A DNA stretch of 64,000 bases, taken from positions 92,225,741 to 92,289,740 of the forward strand of contig NC_092879.1 of NCBI RefSeq assembly GCF_028372415.1, written 5' to 3'. The first letter of the stretch is position 1. Each line of letters begins with the position of its first letter. The translations under genes were made by a program, and so were the position numbers. This document shows positions 11,561-23,351 of the stretch, one piece after another. Source of the stretch: Notamacropus eugenii (taxonomy: Eukaryota; Chordata; Mammalia; Diprotodontia; Macropodidae). Under the pieces are notes generated by a model. It was given only the letters and a program-made list of their open reading frames with translations, had not been told where the DNA came from and made no database searches.

Positions 11561-11787
11561 TCATAATAGCTAATATGTATATTACATGTTAGAATTTGCA
11601 AAGTTCTTTTCAAGTATGAGGTCATGAGATCGTCACAACAACCCTGAGAGGTAGGGGCCATTATTATCCCCATTTTACAGATGAGGAAACTAAAGTAGAC
11701 AGAGGGGAAGTGACTTGCTCAGAATCACACAGCTAGGAAGTGTCTGAGGCCACTGGGGTCTTCCTGACTCTACCCACTGAGCCACAT
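11561..11787 (-). repeat. MIR/CORE-SINE with tRNA head
   Basis: Antisense: caaagttcttttcaagtatg, cacaacaaccctgagagg, the cattttacagatgaggaaac core, then cacacagctagg and a tRNA-like end at ctacccactgagcc. Confidence 0.75.
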
Positions 11788-11789
11788 TA

Positions 11790-11900
11790 TTATCAACATT
11801 TATTAAGCACCTACTGTGTGCCCAGCTTCTCAAAAAGCACTGGTGAAAATACAAGAGCACTGCATGAGACAGTTCTTTAAAAATCATGCTTGTGACTGGG
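11790..11900 (-). repeat. LINE-2 tail fragment
   Basis: acatttattaagcacctac and following bases are an antisense L2 terminus, directly abutting the preceding SINE. Confidence 0.55.
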
Positions 11901-12019
11901 GGATAGGTACGAGACACTCCCCCAACCCGCTCTGGTACTAGCTTTGGATGATGGGGCTCCCTCCCAGCCCCCAGCTGAGCTCCAGTTCCCAGTTCCCAAA
12001 ATGTATTCTGTCCAATTGC

Positions 12020-12190
12020 CATGTCCAATCGATCAACAAGCATTTATTAAGTATCTACTATTTGCCTGACACCGCGCTAGGTGTGGGGATAGAAAGACAA
12101 AGATGAAACAGTCCCTGCTCCACTGGAGTTTCCATTGGAATGGAAGAGACACCAACGGCACACTCAAATCTGTGCAGCATAAATACAAAG
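12020..12190 (-). repeat. LINE-2 3' end fragment
   Basis: caagcatttattaagtatc, gacaaagatgaaacagtccc and following text match an antisense L2 terminus. Confidence 0.65.
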
Positions 12191-12198
12191 ACAAATCT

Positions 12199-12306
12199 AA
12201 TCTCTCTTCCAAGTGCCAGCCTTTCAAATGCTAGAAGTTCACTATCATGTCTTTCTTGATCTGTGGTGCCCAGAATTGAACCCATTGCTCAGATCTTGTT
12301 TCCACA
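12199..12306 (-). repeat. Possible CR1-L3 LINE fragment
   Basis: ggtgcccagaattgaaccc and cagcctttcaaatgctagaag resemble antisense L3 sequence. Short and diverged. Confidence 0.4.
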
Positions 12307-13540
12307 TATTGGGAAGGACAAATCAAGGACTCTCACACTTGAGAGTTGAGAGCTAACTCATTCTAAGCCTCCACAGCTTTGAGGTTGGAAGCCTACAAAA
12401 TGCATGCCAAAGGGCACACAGACACTGATTTTTAGTGGCATTAAAGGCTCCCAGGAGAGGCCTATGCCAAACAGTGACCAAAATCAGCATCCCTGTCTTG
12501 CTCCCTGAAAACCCTCCTCCCCACTCCTTGCTAAGGAGTAAATGGAGGAGTTGCGGTGGACCCCTTCCCCGAGGGATGCATTTTCACAGGAGACGCCAAA
12601 CCGTCTCAAACAAAATTCTTACTCACCACTAGAGAAGAAACGAAAACTTGATGGCAGCCTGGAAATGCCTATAAAATGTATGGGGACACTAGTTTTCCTG
12701 AAAGACACCACAAGTCAAATATCACTTGGACAAAAAATCTCTAAATAACAGAAGGCCTTCTGAGTCCTGGCCAATTATTTCTAACTATGTGCAATACAAT
12801 GAAATTCTATTGTGGCAAAACGGTGATTAACCAGAACTTCCAGGGCATGGGTTCCACCCCATTCCTTCTGGTTAGCTAAAGACTTTTGTTTCACCCTTCT
12901 GTGCTGAAAATCTAAGCATGAGTCCAAAGGACAGGTCAGACACACTCTTTTCTCAGCAGAGAGGTGAGGACTCCAGGTGTCGACGGTTGCCTACACCACC
13001 AGAAAAGGCAGCTGTAGCAGTCATTTGGGGGTTTGGGGGAAGTTTGAGGGTGTTGGGGGAAGGTGTAAGCATAAAATCAATACGTATAAATACAACTTTT
13101 TCCAAATAAATACATGAGTCCTTTTTCTGCCTCAGGAAATGGGACTAAGCACTTCCTTGTGAAAAACTGAATCCTTCCTTGGTCCCTGAATATCTTGCAA
13201 GAATCTATAACAATGTCAGGACATGACCTCTCTGTTAGAATTTTAACCCAGTAAATCACTGATATCAGTGTTTTCTTCTCATTTGCTCCTTTCTCCTAAG
13301 AGCCTTCTACAGACCCAGCTTTGATTAATTATGGATTCTGCCTGGTTAGGGTCCAATTAATGGAGATTTACTTATCCCTTGAGCTCAAGGGTCATGATTC
13401 TGTTCCCAGTTCACTCTCCTTCCCCCAGAAGTTCATGGAATGGGATTGGAATTATATGGAAGAAAAGTTCTACATTCATTAATACTGCAGGCTTCCTACA
13501 ATGAACGACCTTTAAGGTGGATCTTTTTTGTAGGACATAC
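12307..13540. other. Single-copy intergenic sequence with a homeobox-motif patch at 13310-13390
   Basis: No gene or clear repeat. The words TGATTAATTA (13322-13331) and CCAATTAATGG (13352-13362) sit close together and are typical of homeodomain sites. Candidate conserved non-coding element on composition only. Confidence 0.3.
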
Positions 13541-13544
13541 ACAG

Positions 13545-14418
13545 CTGTGACTGTTCATCCTTCATTTTTGAAGAGGACCCATAATGCCATGGGGTGATGT
13601 CTTGACTTGCGCATGAATTGGATTTAAGTGAGGCAAAGTTGCACAAAGTCATCAACCTCACTCTTTCTTCCTGAGTCACTGAGGTCCAGTGGCGGGACAA
13701 AGGTAAGGATGACTGGCCATGGCCCAGGATGCAATGGATGACTTTGGCATCTTCAATACCTGACCAAACTCTAAGTGCTCCACAGCCCCTGCTTCAGCCA
13801 CCTTAATGGTCATTGGTCATATACCCATTCTACTGGGAAAGTCTTCACATGCTTGGGGGAGAAATCCCCCTAATTCACTGAAGGGTTTGAGGCCTGCTGG
13901 TTACCCTTCACCTGGTTTAGCCCATCTGCTGAAATGGCTTGGGGATGGGGAAATGGCTACATTGCATCGACAGCTCCTTGGTAGACACCAAAGGTCGATG
14001 AGCATCCCTGAAAAGGGATCAGTAAGCCCTCAAACCAGAGGTGCCAGTCTTCCCTGAACATCTTGAATACCCCATACATATACAGTATTAAGTACCTGGG
14101 GCAACCAGAGCTTTATCTCCGTGTGCTGGAGGAGGTGGGACATTTTACTTCCTAAGGGCCTGTGACTACTCCACAATTGCTAAACCTTACCGTCATCCAC
14201 TGGCTACCAACCCCATCCACTCACAGAATGATTGCCTCCAGGATTTCATTACCTTGGGCAATAGGTGTCTGCTGCTACCAACTCTGGAGAGAGGACTGAT
14301 CAGTTTTCAGTGTGAGCCCAGAAATCAGCAAAAACTACAAACCAGGTCTTGATTGATTGTTTTGTCGACTTAAGAAAATGATGGAGAAAATGTTGATAAT
14401 GCAGATTAAACTTAAAAG
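13545..14418 (-). repeat. Probable RTE LINE 3' region
   Basis: The left 190 bp match, in order, the body of the RTE-tailed SINE at 15334-15644 (gttcatccttcatt, gatgtcttgacttgcgc, gtccagtgg, gcccaggatg). Because that SINE borrows its tail from its partner LINE, the longer element here is best read as the LINE 3' end on the minus strand. The right boundary near 14418 is a guess. Confidence 0.5.
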
Positions 14419-15330
14419 TGTGTTGAGTTTTCTTTTTTTTTTGAAGGGGAGCTGATTGTTAAACATTTATCAACACATCTTCCACTTCTATCTCCCAAGG
14501 AGCTCAATCCTGCCCCCAGGGAAGACAAGCTACCCACTTTCCTAGTGGGACTGTACCTGAGGTCAGACTGTCCCCTGCACTGCTTCAACTGCCACCTTGA
14601 CCCCACCTCCCCATCCTCCAGTTGAACTTGGCCTAGGCACAAATATTCCTACTTCCAACCCTGAATCCATTCACATATACACATTTTTAGCATTTTGCAA
14701 TTCAGCCTACAATGCATTAGCTTTATGATCTTACCAAACAGCCCTTTAAGGACATCCTTGCAGACTTTTCAAGTCAGAAAAGTATTTGTTGGGAAAGCAA
14801 TGTTAGACTTGAAAGGACTTCTCATTTCAGTCTGATTGTCCTCAGAGAGATATTATTCCCAACCAACCGCTGCTGGCTCTAATCTGAGGGCAGCTGTAAT
14901 TAGTTAAGAGAAGTCTGCAGACAGGGTACTGCTTGGATCCTGCCCTACCTGGCTCACAAAATAATTACATTTGCAACTTAATGAAGAGTCCAGCCCTTAG
15001 AAGCATCTCACATTGGAACCTAGCAGTAGCGTGTGTACATGTGCATGTGTGAGTGTGTGTGCATGTGTGCTTGAGTATGTGCACATGTGTGTGCGGTATG
15101 TGTACGTATATAGAGAGAAGATACACTTACATAGAGATGGAGATTTTGTTTTCATTTTGTTTTAATTGGTAAACAAATTTAGTGGACTTGAAAAGTGCTT
15201 GTTTGACAGCTGGGGATAAAAGTCCTTTACTTAATTACAATGTCAGCCTTCACCTGTTGAAAAGCACCAGAAGACCAAAGGAGAACCTAGCAAGAGGAAA
15301 GGTAAAAAGTGGAGCCCTGGACCATGTTAC
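14419..15330. other. Single-copy sequence; candidate non-coding element at 14690-14990
   Basis: A T-run (14433-14442), then sequence without repeat signature. The patch at 14690-14990 carries CTGTAATTAGTTAAG and ATAATTACATTTGC words. A GT-rich patch (15030-15110) follows. No gene. Confidence 0.35.
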
Positions 15331-15333
15331 GGT

Positions 15334-15644
15334 GTGTTCATCCTTCATTGCCAAAGAAGACAATGCCATCAGAGAAATGATGACATGACTTGCACTTGAC
15401 TTTGTTTTGAGTGAGGGAGGGCTGTGCAGGTCACCAGCCTCACTTCTCCTCCAGAGCCATCTGAATCCAGTGACCAGATATTCATCAGGATGCCTGGAGA
15501 TGACCCAGGATGAGGCAATTGGGGTTAAGTGACTTACCCAAGGTCACACAGCTAGTGAGTGTCAGGTGTCTGAGGTGAGATTTGAACTCAGGTCCTCCTG
15601 ACTCCTGCACTGGTGTGCTATCCACTGCACCACCTAGCTGCCCT
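15334..15644 (-). repeat. RTE-tailed tRNA SINE, full length, with 12-bp target duplication
   Basis: On the minus strand a tRNA-like head (ggcagctaggtggtgcag type, 15513-15643 in plus coordinates) is fused to an RTE-like tail (15334-15500). Flanks CCATGTTACGGT (15322-15333) and CCATGTTATGGT (15645-15656) differ at one base, so head and tail moved as one unit. Confidence 0.8.
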
Positions 15645-15666
15645 CCATGTTATGGTAGGGAAAGAA

Positions 15667-15758
15667 GGAAGGAAGGAAGGAAGGAAGGAAGGAAGGAAGG
15701 AAGGAAGGAAGGAAGGAAGGAAGGAAGGAAGGAAGGAAGGAAGGAAGGAAGGAAGGAA
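15667..15758. repeat. (GGAA)23 microsatellite
   Basis: Twenty-three uninterrupted GGAA units next to the RTE-tailed SINE. The basic/acidic repetitive frames read through it are not genes. Confidence 0.97.
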
Positions 15759-15849
15759 GGAGCTGGGGAAAGGGGCAGGAATAACTAGTATTCCTCACTG
15801 TCCCTCACCCCCACCATCAATAAGCCTAGCAGCCTGATCCAGTCCAATG

Positions 15850-16765
15850 CAGCCTGTAATTAAGCATCTACTGAGTGTCAGGTACTAAGCTAGGTGCTGA
15901 GGATAGGATAATAACCTAATGGCCCCTGCCCTTGAGAGGGTTACATCTGCTGGTAGAGGGGAAGGGGAAGGGGAAGGTATACCCCATATATACACATCAG
16001 TCAATATAATTTGAGAAAAGAGAACTACCCATTCCAGGGCCTGGAGAAAGGATTCCTGTAGGAGGTGGCCCTTAAGCTGAGTCTTGGACAGGCAAAGGTG
16101 TTGGAAGAAGGGCAGTCTAATGGAAAGACAGGCTGGGCCAGACTATGGATTTGGGTGAAAAGCTGAGGAGACTGTATTTTATTCTGGAGGTAAGAGGGAG
16201 CTCTTGCAGGTCCTGAAGCAGGGAGAGTTTCATGGTCAGATTAGTACTTTCCGAAGATAATCTGGCAACGATGAGAGGATGGATTAGAATGGGGAGATCT
16301 TTGAAACAGGGAGACCAAGAGATGGTTGCAATAAGCCAGGAGAGAGGCAATGAGGGCCTGGCCTTGGGTGCTCGTGGTGTGTGTGGAAAGAAGGGGATGG
16401 AGACATGTTGTGGTGGGAGAGTCAATACTTTGGATGTGTGGGATAAGGAAGAGGAACTCAACCCAAGGATGACTTAGAGGTTAGCGCTGGCTGACCTGGG
16501 CAACTGGCAGGCTGATGGTGCCCTTCCCAAAATCCAGAGAAGTTTGGAGGATGGCTGGATGGGGGTGGAGGCTGAGGGGGAGAGAACCAGTTCTTTTTTG
16601 GACATGCTGTGTTAGAGATGCCTATGGAACACCCAAGTGGAGATGCCCAGCAGGCAGTGGGCAATGCAGGAGTGGAGTTCAGGAAAGAGAGCAGGACTCT
16701 GGGTATTGCTCAGGCAAATCCCCATCATTCATTAGGGGGTGACCCAGATGAATGGCTGCATTCTC
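15850..16765 (-). repeat. LINE-2, long 3' fragment
   Basis: Antisense L2 from the terminus (attaagcatctactgagtg) through the ORF2 C-terminal part (catggtcagattagtac, aatgagggcctgg, agatgcctatggaacaccc). Stops in all frames. Confidence 0.75.
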
Positions 16766-17675
16766 CTAGGCTTCAGGCAGCAGCTGAGGGAGGGGGAAGG
16801 AGGCCAGAGGCCAGTCTACACCGTGGCGGAGCACAATAACAGCTGGAGCCTCTGGCAGGACAAGGGGAGGGAGTAGGGTAAGCAGAGAGGCCCAGAATAG
16901 GGTTTCCAGAGCAGGAGATGTGCACAGTTACCAAGATGCCAAACTATCAAAATAACCCCCGCTGGGGAGGGGGGTGCTTGGGACGCAGAGCATACAAGTA
17001 GGTTTTTCCGAGAGGCCTCCAGGAAAAGATTTTTAATGGAAATATAAGCTTCATATGAGCAAAATGAAGCAGGGGGGGAGGGGGGAGCGAGGGAGGGAGG
17101 GCGGTAATGTAAATCCCTCTTGAGCCTTACATGCTCCTTCTTCCTGCTGTATTTTAGAGGGAAGAAACCCCATCTCCAGCAGCTCCAAAGCTTAGCCTTT
17201 GCCCTGGGCTCATTCAGCTCTCTCCCACCAGGCTGCAGTTGACTGGCAGTCAGGAAATGAACTCTTCTTGGAAGCCAGAGCAAGGGGAGGCAGAGAGAGA
17301 GCCACAAATGGGATGTAATCTCCCAGCCATTTCAATGAGTTTTCGATTCTAGAAGATTCTGATTAGTCTCTTTGACTTCCTGGAGCTATCCATGTGGTCA
17401 CCTGTTTCATTACACTTCAGGACTCAATCTTCTCCCCAGATAATCTAGTTTTTTTTAATGTATTAACTCCCAGGGTGACAACAAGGTCCCTATGTGGCCA
17501 CTCCATGCAATAGCAACCTTAGAGGCATTTAGATGCCCATCACCTTACCTGAGGGGAGGGGCAGGGAGGAATCCATTTAGGGGAGAGTTCAGGGAGGCCT
17601 CTCCCTACCTCCTCAACTGTAGGCCTTTGGCCTTTATGCACTAATACTCTAATATATCTGTGAGCTCTTGATTCA
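16766..17675. other. Single-copy intergenic sequence
   Basis: No repeat recognised, with a G-rich patch near 17070-17105. A 163-codon minus-strand frame here lacks any family resemblance (see rejected items). Confidence 0.4.
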
Positions 17676-17679
17676 AGAA

Positions 17680-17795
17680 TTCCCTCCAAGAATGCAGATT
17701 CAACCCCTCCATGTCTGCTCATCCCGGGCAACTCTCCTCCATGTCCTCTCAGGAGTCCACTTACAAGGCCTCTCCCTCCTCAATGTACAGGGCTG
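17680..17795. repeat. Unclassified repeat, related to 19690-19795
   Basis: Shares with 19690-19795 the ordered phrases ttccctccaa, gatgcagatt, ccctccatg, ccatgtcctc and cag. The two are dispersed copies of one family that I cannot name. Confidence 0.5.
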
Positions 17796-17799
17796 CTTC

Positions 17800-18055
17800 T
17801 TTGCCCACAATACCTGTGGGGCCCAAGGACTATCTGCTGGTTATCCTCCATCTTGCCATATCCTTGGTCCAAATGAAACAAAACAAACAAGGGGAAGTGG
17901 AGTCCCTGGCTTGTTTTGCTTCACTTTCTTTTGTCTTTGTACCTAATGAATGCGCTTGTAGCATCAAACTGGAAGATTTGAGAACTGATGAACACAATAA
18001 CCAACCAAAATTCCATCCTGTGATGAAGCATGCCACTCACCGCCTGGCAGGAAGT
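17800..18055. other. Single-copy intergenic sequence
   Basis: Nothing recognised between the unclassified repeat and the L2. Confidence 0.3.
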
Positions 18056-18057
18056 CA

Positions 18058-18730
18058 GTTAGCAAACACCAACTAAGCGCCTCCTGTGTACCTGGCGTTG
18101 TGCTAAACACTGGGGTATGAAGCAAGGCACAAAACAGTCTCTGCCCTAGAGGAGCTCACCATCCAGTGGAGGAGAAAACATGTAAATGACTATGTCCATA
18201 CGAGATACAGACCGGGTATAGTTGCGGTAATCAGTCAGGGGCACTGGAATGGAAAGGGTTTGGAAAAGACTTCCTGTGGGATGTGGGATTCTAGCTGAGA
18301 TTTAAAAGAAGCCAGGGGAGCCAGGAGGAAGAGGTGAGGAGGATGAGCATTCCAGGAGGGTTGAAAGTCTGTGAAAACACTCGTTATCTGGAGATGGAAC
18401 GGCAGAGTACAGGAGGATAAGGTAGAAAAACACTGGAAAGGTGAGAGGGGGCTATCATGAGCACAGGGCTTAGGAGATGCTCAAAGCTGATTGACTAGCT
18501 GACAAAATAGGATTTTCTACCTGATGCTGGAGGCTTCTTGAATAGGGGACGACATGGCTAGACCTGTACTTTAAGAAGATCATATTGAGAAATGAGTGGA
18601 GGGTGGACTAGAATGAAGAGAGACTGGCAGCAGGCTATGGGAACAGACTGGATATGGGGGGCAATGGATCCAATCGGCAGAACCGAGCATGTGACCATTG
18701 GGGGAACTGGGTTTGCTTGACCATATGTAC
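18058..18730 (-). repeat. LINE-2 3' fragment
   Basis: Antisense L2: caactaagcgcctcctgtg, gtgctaaacactggggta, gagcattccaggaggg, cgacatggctagacctgtac and following. Confidence 0.75.
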
Positions 18731-19400
18731 TTGTTGTTTTTATTTTCCCAAAGGCAGGGGTAGGTGGGAGGGAGACGGAATAAATGACACTAAGACAGAC
18801 GCAAATGATTCATAGCAGACTCTTTTCTGAGAAGAAGGGAGAGCGGATTTCTGGGGGACTGAAGGAGGCCAAGGGGCAGAAAGGCAAGGCTGAGATCTCC
18901 CAAGAGAACTTCGACCTTCTTGACAATGTTACAGGTCCAATGTGGCACCTGTGTACCAAAAGGGCAAGAAGCCAAAGGGGACTCCATATTGAACTCCAGA
19001 AAAGTTTCATAAATGATTTACATGGTAGAATTAGCATTAAATCACATACTCAAAGGGATTTGCTTGGGGAAAAAAACCCATCAGCTGATGTATTTTTGAT
19101 TCAAATATAATGCAAGGATCTGTTATGGTCCAGATCTGTGATTTCATTGATAAAGGGAACTCCCATTATGGACTTTCCTTCATCAATGGTGATAAGCCAC
19201 TCCCAGAGCTGCAATGAACAATTTATGCACCTAGGCAAGTGGTAATGGGGAAGAGGAGTGAGACTGAGTGCACCAGGGTATCATCCCCAAGAGGAAGAAA
19301 TCCAGCTACTGCTTGGGGAGAAGGGAGAGGGACTGAGCAGGCAAGGACCAAGGGTATGGCCAGTAAGGGAGGGAGTGCACTCTGGAATGGCGCTGTCAGC
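18731..19400. other. Single-copy intergenic sequence
   Basis: No gene or repeat recognised. Confidence 0.4.
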
Positions 19401-19439
19401 CCCTTCTAAATTTCCCACCCTGGGGCAAAGTCTTAGTGA

Positions 19440-19575
19440 TCCTGTCCCAGCTATAGAGCAGGTAACTGTAACTTACTATTTTAGAGAAGTACCCAAGGTG
19501 TTGTGCCAGAGGCAGGATATGAACACAAGTCTTCCACCTTCCAAGACTGGCTCCTTACCCACCATGCCACACTTG
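19440..19575 (-). repeat. Possible MIR fragment
   Basis: gaagtacccaaggtg and gatatgaacacaagtcttcc resemble the antisense tRNA-related part of MIR. Weak. Confidence 0.35.
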
Positions 19576-19689
19576 CTTCTCAATGTAAAATGACTCATCT
19601 CAGAATTGTGAAGGGTATTAACATAAACATTAGTTATTCCAAGAATATGTTCCAATTTCACCAACACTACCTTCTACCTCAGCGATTCA

Positions 19690-19795
19690 GGAGTTCCCTC
19701 CAAGGATGCAGATTGCAATCCCTCCATGCCTACCCATCCTTGCCACTCTTGTCCATGTCCTCCCAGCAGACCACTACCCACTTCCACTCCCATTT
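19690..19795. repeat. Unclassified repeat, related to 17680-17795
   Basis: Second copy of the family described at 17680. It abuts an L2 tail. Confidence 0.5.
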
Positions 19796-19819
19796 ATTTT
19801 TCAGAGTTCTGTTTCAGAC

Positions 19820-19905
19820 TTCATTATACACTATCAGATTTTAGTAGAATGTTAGCTCCTTGAAAGTACAAACATGTCCCCCTAGTGCCTGGCACATAAG
19901 ACCTC
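19820..19905 (+). repeat. LINE-2 tail fragment
   Basis: gttagctccttgaaagtac and agtgcctggcacataag are L2 terminus phrases in sense orientation. Confidence 0.6.
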
Positions 19906-20615
19906 AGTCTAACAGAGGCCAAAGCAATGCCAGCTGCCTCAATCCTTATCTCCTTATTCCCATCATCTGAGAACAAGACACTAATTGAGTTTTTCCCAGA
20001 AAGTGGCATCAGTTGGAAGGAGTGAGGGCTCTTACGGAGTCCAGTTTTCCAAACCAGGCCCAGCCAGGGCCTGAATAATGACTTTCTCCAGGGAGTGACC
20101 AGAGTTCTCTGAGGCAGAAGGGAGTCCCGTTCATCAGGCTGCTCTGCCTGTATCATTTAGAAGCCAAGGGTACCCAGAAAAGCGTACTCCCGACAGCTGA
20201 CACCCATGAAGGCCTGTGAGGAGCTTCCCACTTTTTATCACAGGGGAAATAAGAGAGGGGTCTGTCTTTGCCTGTTTATCATTTCTCTCTCTGATAGTTT
20301 TTTTTTCCTGCTGGTAGTTTTGGGGGGCAAGGAGGGTTCTGGGATCTGTTATGGAATTTTTTATCCTCCATTTGTGACCTCCTTCAACTTTGGGGGAGGG
20401 GATGTTCTCTATTTACAATAATTAGCGAAATAAACCCTGGACCATAAAAATGACTAACCAGAAGTTCCTTGGAGCGGGAACGTAATGGATTTTCATTAGT
20501 GACTCATTTCTCAGCCCTGGTGGCAGCCTGGATCCATGGGCCAAGTATTGGAGACAAAGCGCCCTTCACTGATGGAATGATGCCCCCTCCCTCCAGGATG
20601 CTCACCCCCTCTGGC
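19906..20615. other. Single-copy intergenic sequence
   Basis: No gene or repeat recognised. Confidence 0.4.
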
Positions 20616-20619
20616 CTAT

Positions 20620-20758
20620 CTGGACAGCTGTATCTGGATGGCCTGTAGAATCTCAGACTCAACAGACCTTTAAAAACAGAACTCATTATCTATTTCCTGA
20701 AATCTGTCCCCAATTCTGGAATTCCCATATCTGTGAAAGGCACAACCAGCCTTCCAGT

Positions 20759-20819
<61 letters not shown>

Positions 20820-22085
20820 TGCTCGCTCACTCTGATCCTATCACTTATTACTTCTCCCTCCACCCATGGGTATCTCATCCAGCTGCCACCCTAGTTTGGG
20901 TCCTGGTCTAACTTCAATAGCCTCCTGATTGGTCTCCCTGCCTCAAGGCTCTCTCCTCTCTCATCCATCTTCCAAATAGCTGCCAAAGGGCTAGAAGTCA
21001 GTCTCTCTATATGTGCCCTTGATCCCACCCCTCCAGTCTTCTTTAGCACATGGAACCTCAATGACCCCTTCTGTCTCCAATCTTCAACCTCTCCTCCTCT
21101 ACTAGTTCCTTTTCCAATGCCTTCAAATATGCCCAAGTCTTCCCATCCTTAAAAAAAATAAAAAACCTCAAATCTTCACTAGATCTTGGTCTCCCTTTGA
21201 GCTATCATCTTGTATCTCTCCTCTCTTTCTCAGCCAAATTCCTAGAAAAAGCTATCTACACTCACCACTACACTTCCTCTGCTCTGACTCATTCAAATCT
21301 TTGCAATCTGACTTCCAAACTCAACGCTCACATGAAACTGCTCTCGCCAATGTTGCCAAGTATCTCTTAATTGCCAAATGTGGTGGTCTTCTTTTAGCCC
21401 TTGAGCTTCAAAATCCATCTGCTACTTTCGACGCCATCGACTCTCCTCTCCTCCTGGATACTCTCTGTAGTCTGGGCTCCTCCTAGTCTGATCGCTCTGC
21501 AGACTCCTTTCAATGGCATTCTTTATTCATCCCAAACCTGCTGACTACCCAAGGCCGCCTACTCTTTTTTCTCCACACTTTCTCTTATAGACTTGGCCAG
21601 CGTGGATGGGCTGAATTATCAATTCAATGCCAACAACTTCCAGATCTACACCTCCAGTCCCAGCTTCTCCTCTGAGTCTTAACTTGCATCCCTAACAGCT
21701 TAGTGGACACTTCAAAGTGGGTGTCCTGGAGATGTGTTCGAAGAGAATTTGTTATCTTGTCCCCTAAAGCTGCCCTTTCCCAAACTCTTCTATTTCTCTC
21801 CAAGACCACACCGTCTTCCCAGTCTCCCATGTTGGTAACTTCAATTCCTCCTCCCTTCCCCTCATGCACATAGCCGATCAGTTCCCAAATATGGCCATTT
21901 CTAACTTCAGAGCCTCTCTGCCATACAGCTGCCACCTTAGTCCAGGCCCTTGTCTCTTCTCCTCACCGCAGCCCAAATGCTGCCAAACTGATTTTCTTGG
22001 AGTGGAGATTTGACCATGTTGCTCAAACAGCTCCAGTAGCTCCCTGTTCCTTCCAGGTTGAATGACAAATTGGTCCATAGCTGTT
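20620..22085 (+). repeat. Two LINE-2 ORF2 fragments in tandem
   Basis: 20620-21125 reads as a late part of L2 ORF2 (catctcaaactcaac-like text, then gcctcctgattggtctccctgcct). 21130-22085 goes back to an earlier part (tcgacgccatcgactctcctc, ctcctggatactctctg), so these are two insertions or a rearranged copy. Both are broken by stops. A (TC)28 run lies at 20761-20816. Confidence 0.7.
20761..20816. repeat. (TC)28 microsatellite
   Basis: Uninterrupted TC run within the L2 fragment. Confidence 0.97.
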
Positions 22086-22109
22086 GAAGCCCTTGGCAGG
22101 CTGGCCTCA

Positions 22110-22330
22110 AGCAGGGGTTAGGAGTCAGGAAGATCTTCATGGAGCAGCTGTGTGACTATGACATAAATCCTCCCAGCCTCAGTTTTCTCATCTATAAAAT
22201 GAGGATAATAATACAACTAACTCCATAGGGCTACTGGGAGAATCAAATGGGACATTTGTAATGTACTTTGCAGACCTTAAAGCACTCTACAGCAGAGATA
22301 CTAACTAGAGATTCAAGGCTTAAGCTACAG
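22110..22330 (+). repeat. MIR SINE
   Basis: gtgtgactatgacataaatc, ctcatctataaaatgagg and agcactctac are in MIR order, sense. Confidence 0.7.
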
Positions 22331-22444
22331 AGCAGCTGCCTCCACCAATAAAATTACCGGCCCAGTCCTATTTTATATAAACATCAGGAAGGGAAAAAAG
22401 GGGAAAGGGTATTGCTTGATGGAATCTGGGCTCCCCAGGATCTT

Positions 22445-22615
22445 TGAGGTATAGTGGGAATAGACTGTCCTGGGGTCCAGAAGATCTTTATGCTAGTAAA
22501 TGGGTTTAGCCTCAGGAAAATTGCTCTGCCTCTACAGACTCTGTTTCCTAACCTGCAAAATGGGTTGATAATCCCATCCTTTCTACCTATCTCATAGTTA
22601 CTATAAGGAATTACT
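22445..22615 (+). repeat. MIR SINE
   Basis: Diverged sense copy: tttcctaacctgcaaaatggg and ctatctcatagttac. Confidence 0.55.
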
Positions 22616-22616
22616 G

Positions 22617-23250
22617 AATTGTAGGACTGGAAAGGATGTCAGTTGTTATCTAGTCTACTCCAGACCTGAACAAAGATTCCGAGCAGGTGGTCAGCCAGAC
22701 CTCCAGGGAAAGCAGGCCCCCAGCACCTCTCTGGAGAGCTTTGTTCTGCTATCAAGCTGAAATTTGCATTGTTTTGGGCAACTCTCCTCCCCACCTGATC
22801 CCCACTCTGCCTACAGTCTTCCAAACACTAGGAGACAGTTGTCATGTCCTCCTTCCCTCCCTCTCATCTTCTCCTTTCCAGTTCCTTCAACCCATCTTCA
22901 TAGGGCACAGACTCCAGGCCCTTCCCCATCCTAGCTGCCCTGCTTGGGAAACTCTCCAGTTAATCAGTGTCTTCCCAGTATTCTGCCTGGATTCTCACCA
23001 GGACAGAGGACAGTGGATCTAGCTCATACTTCCTTATTCTTGTAACACTGCCCAAGATTGCATTCACTTTCTTGGTTGCCATATCACAATGTTGATTCAT
23101 ATTGAGTTCAGAGTCCCCTAAGACTCCCAGGTCTTTTTCAGCCAACATGCTGGATCAAACATGCCACCCCAATCTTGTACTTGAGAAGACAATTTTTTAA
23201 CCCCAATGCAAGAGTTTACATCTGTCCCTAATTCCACACAATTTAATTGG
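22617..23250 (-). repeat. CR1-L3 LINE fragment
   Basis: The minus strand encodes a CR1-type ORF2 C-terminal pattern: EKDLGVLGDSELNMNQ, then text equivalent to the GLE..P.EDRL..LG region. The plus strand shows the antisense L3 terminus at its left end. Stops present. Confidence 0.75.
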
Positions 23251-23351
23251 ATTACATGATATAATGGCTGTAAAGGACTTGGTTAGCTAAATATCTTTAA
23301 GATGGAATTCTTGGCTTCACATCAGAGACCTGACTCCACTCTATCCCTCCT

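Noticed and set aside
15582..15788. Charged repetitive proteins (GRKE-type) around the GGAA array
   Set aside because: Pure microsatellite translation.
16816..17307. 163-codon minus-strand frame with a signal-peptide-like start
   Set aside because: The hydrophobic start is followed by proline-rich and arginine-rich text read from G-rich DNA. No domain recognised and no splice context that helps.
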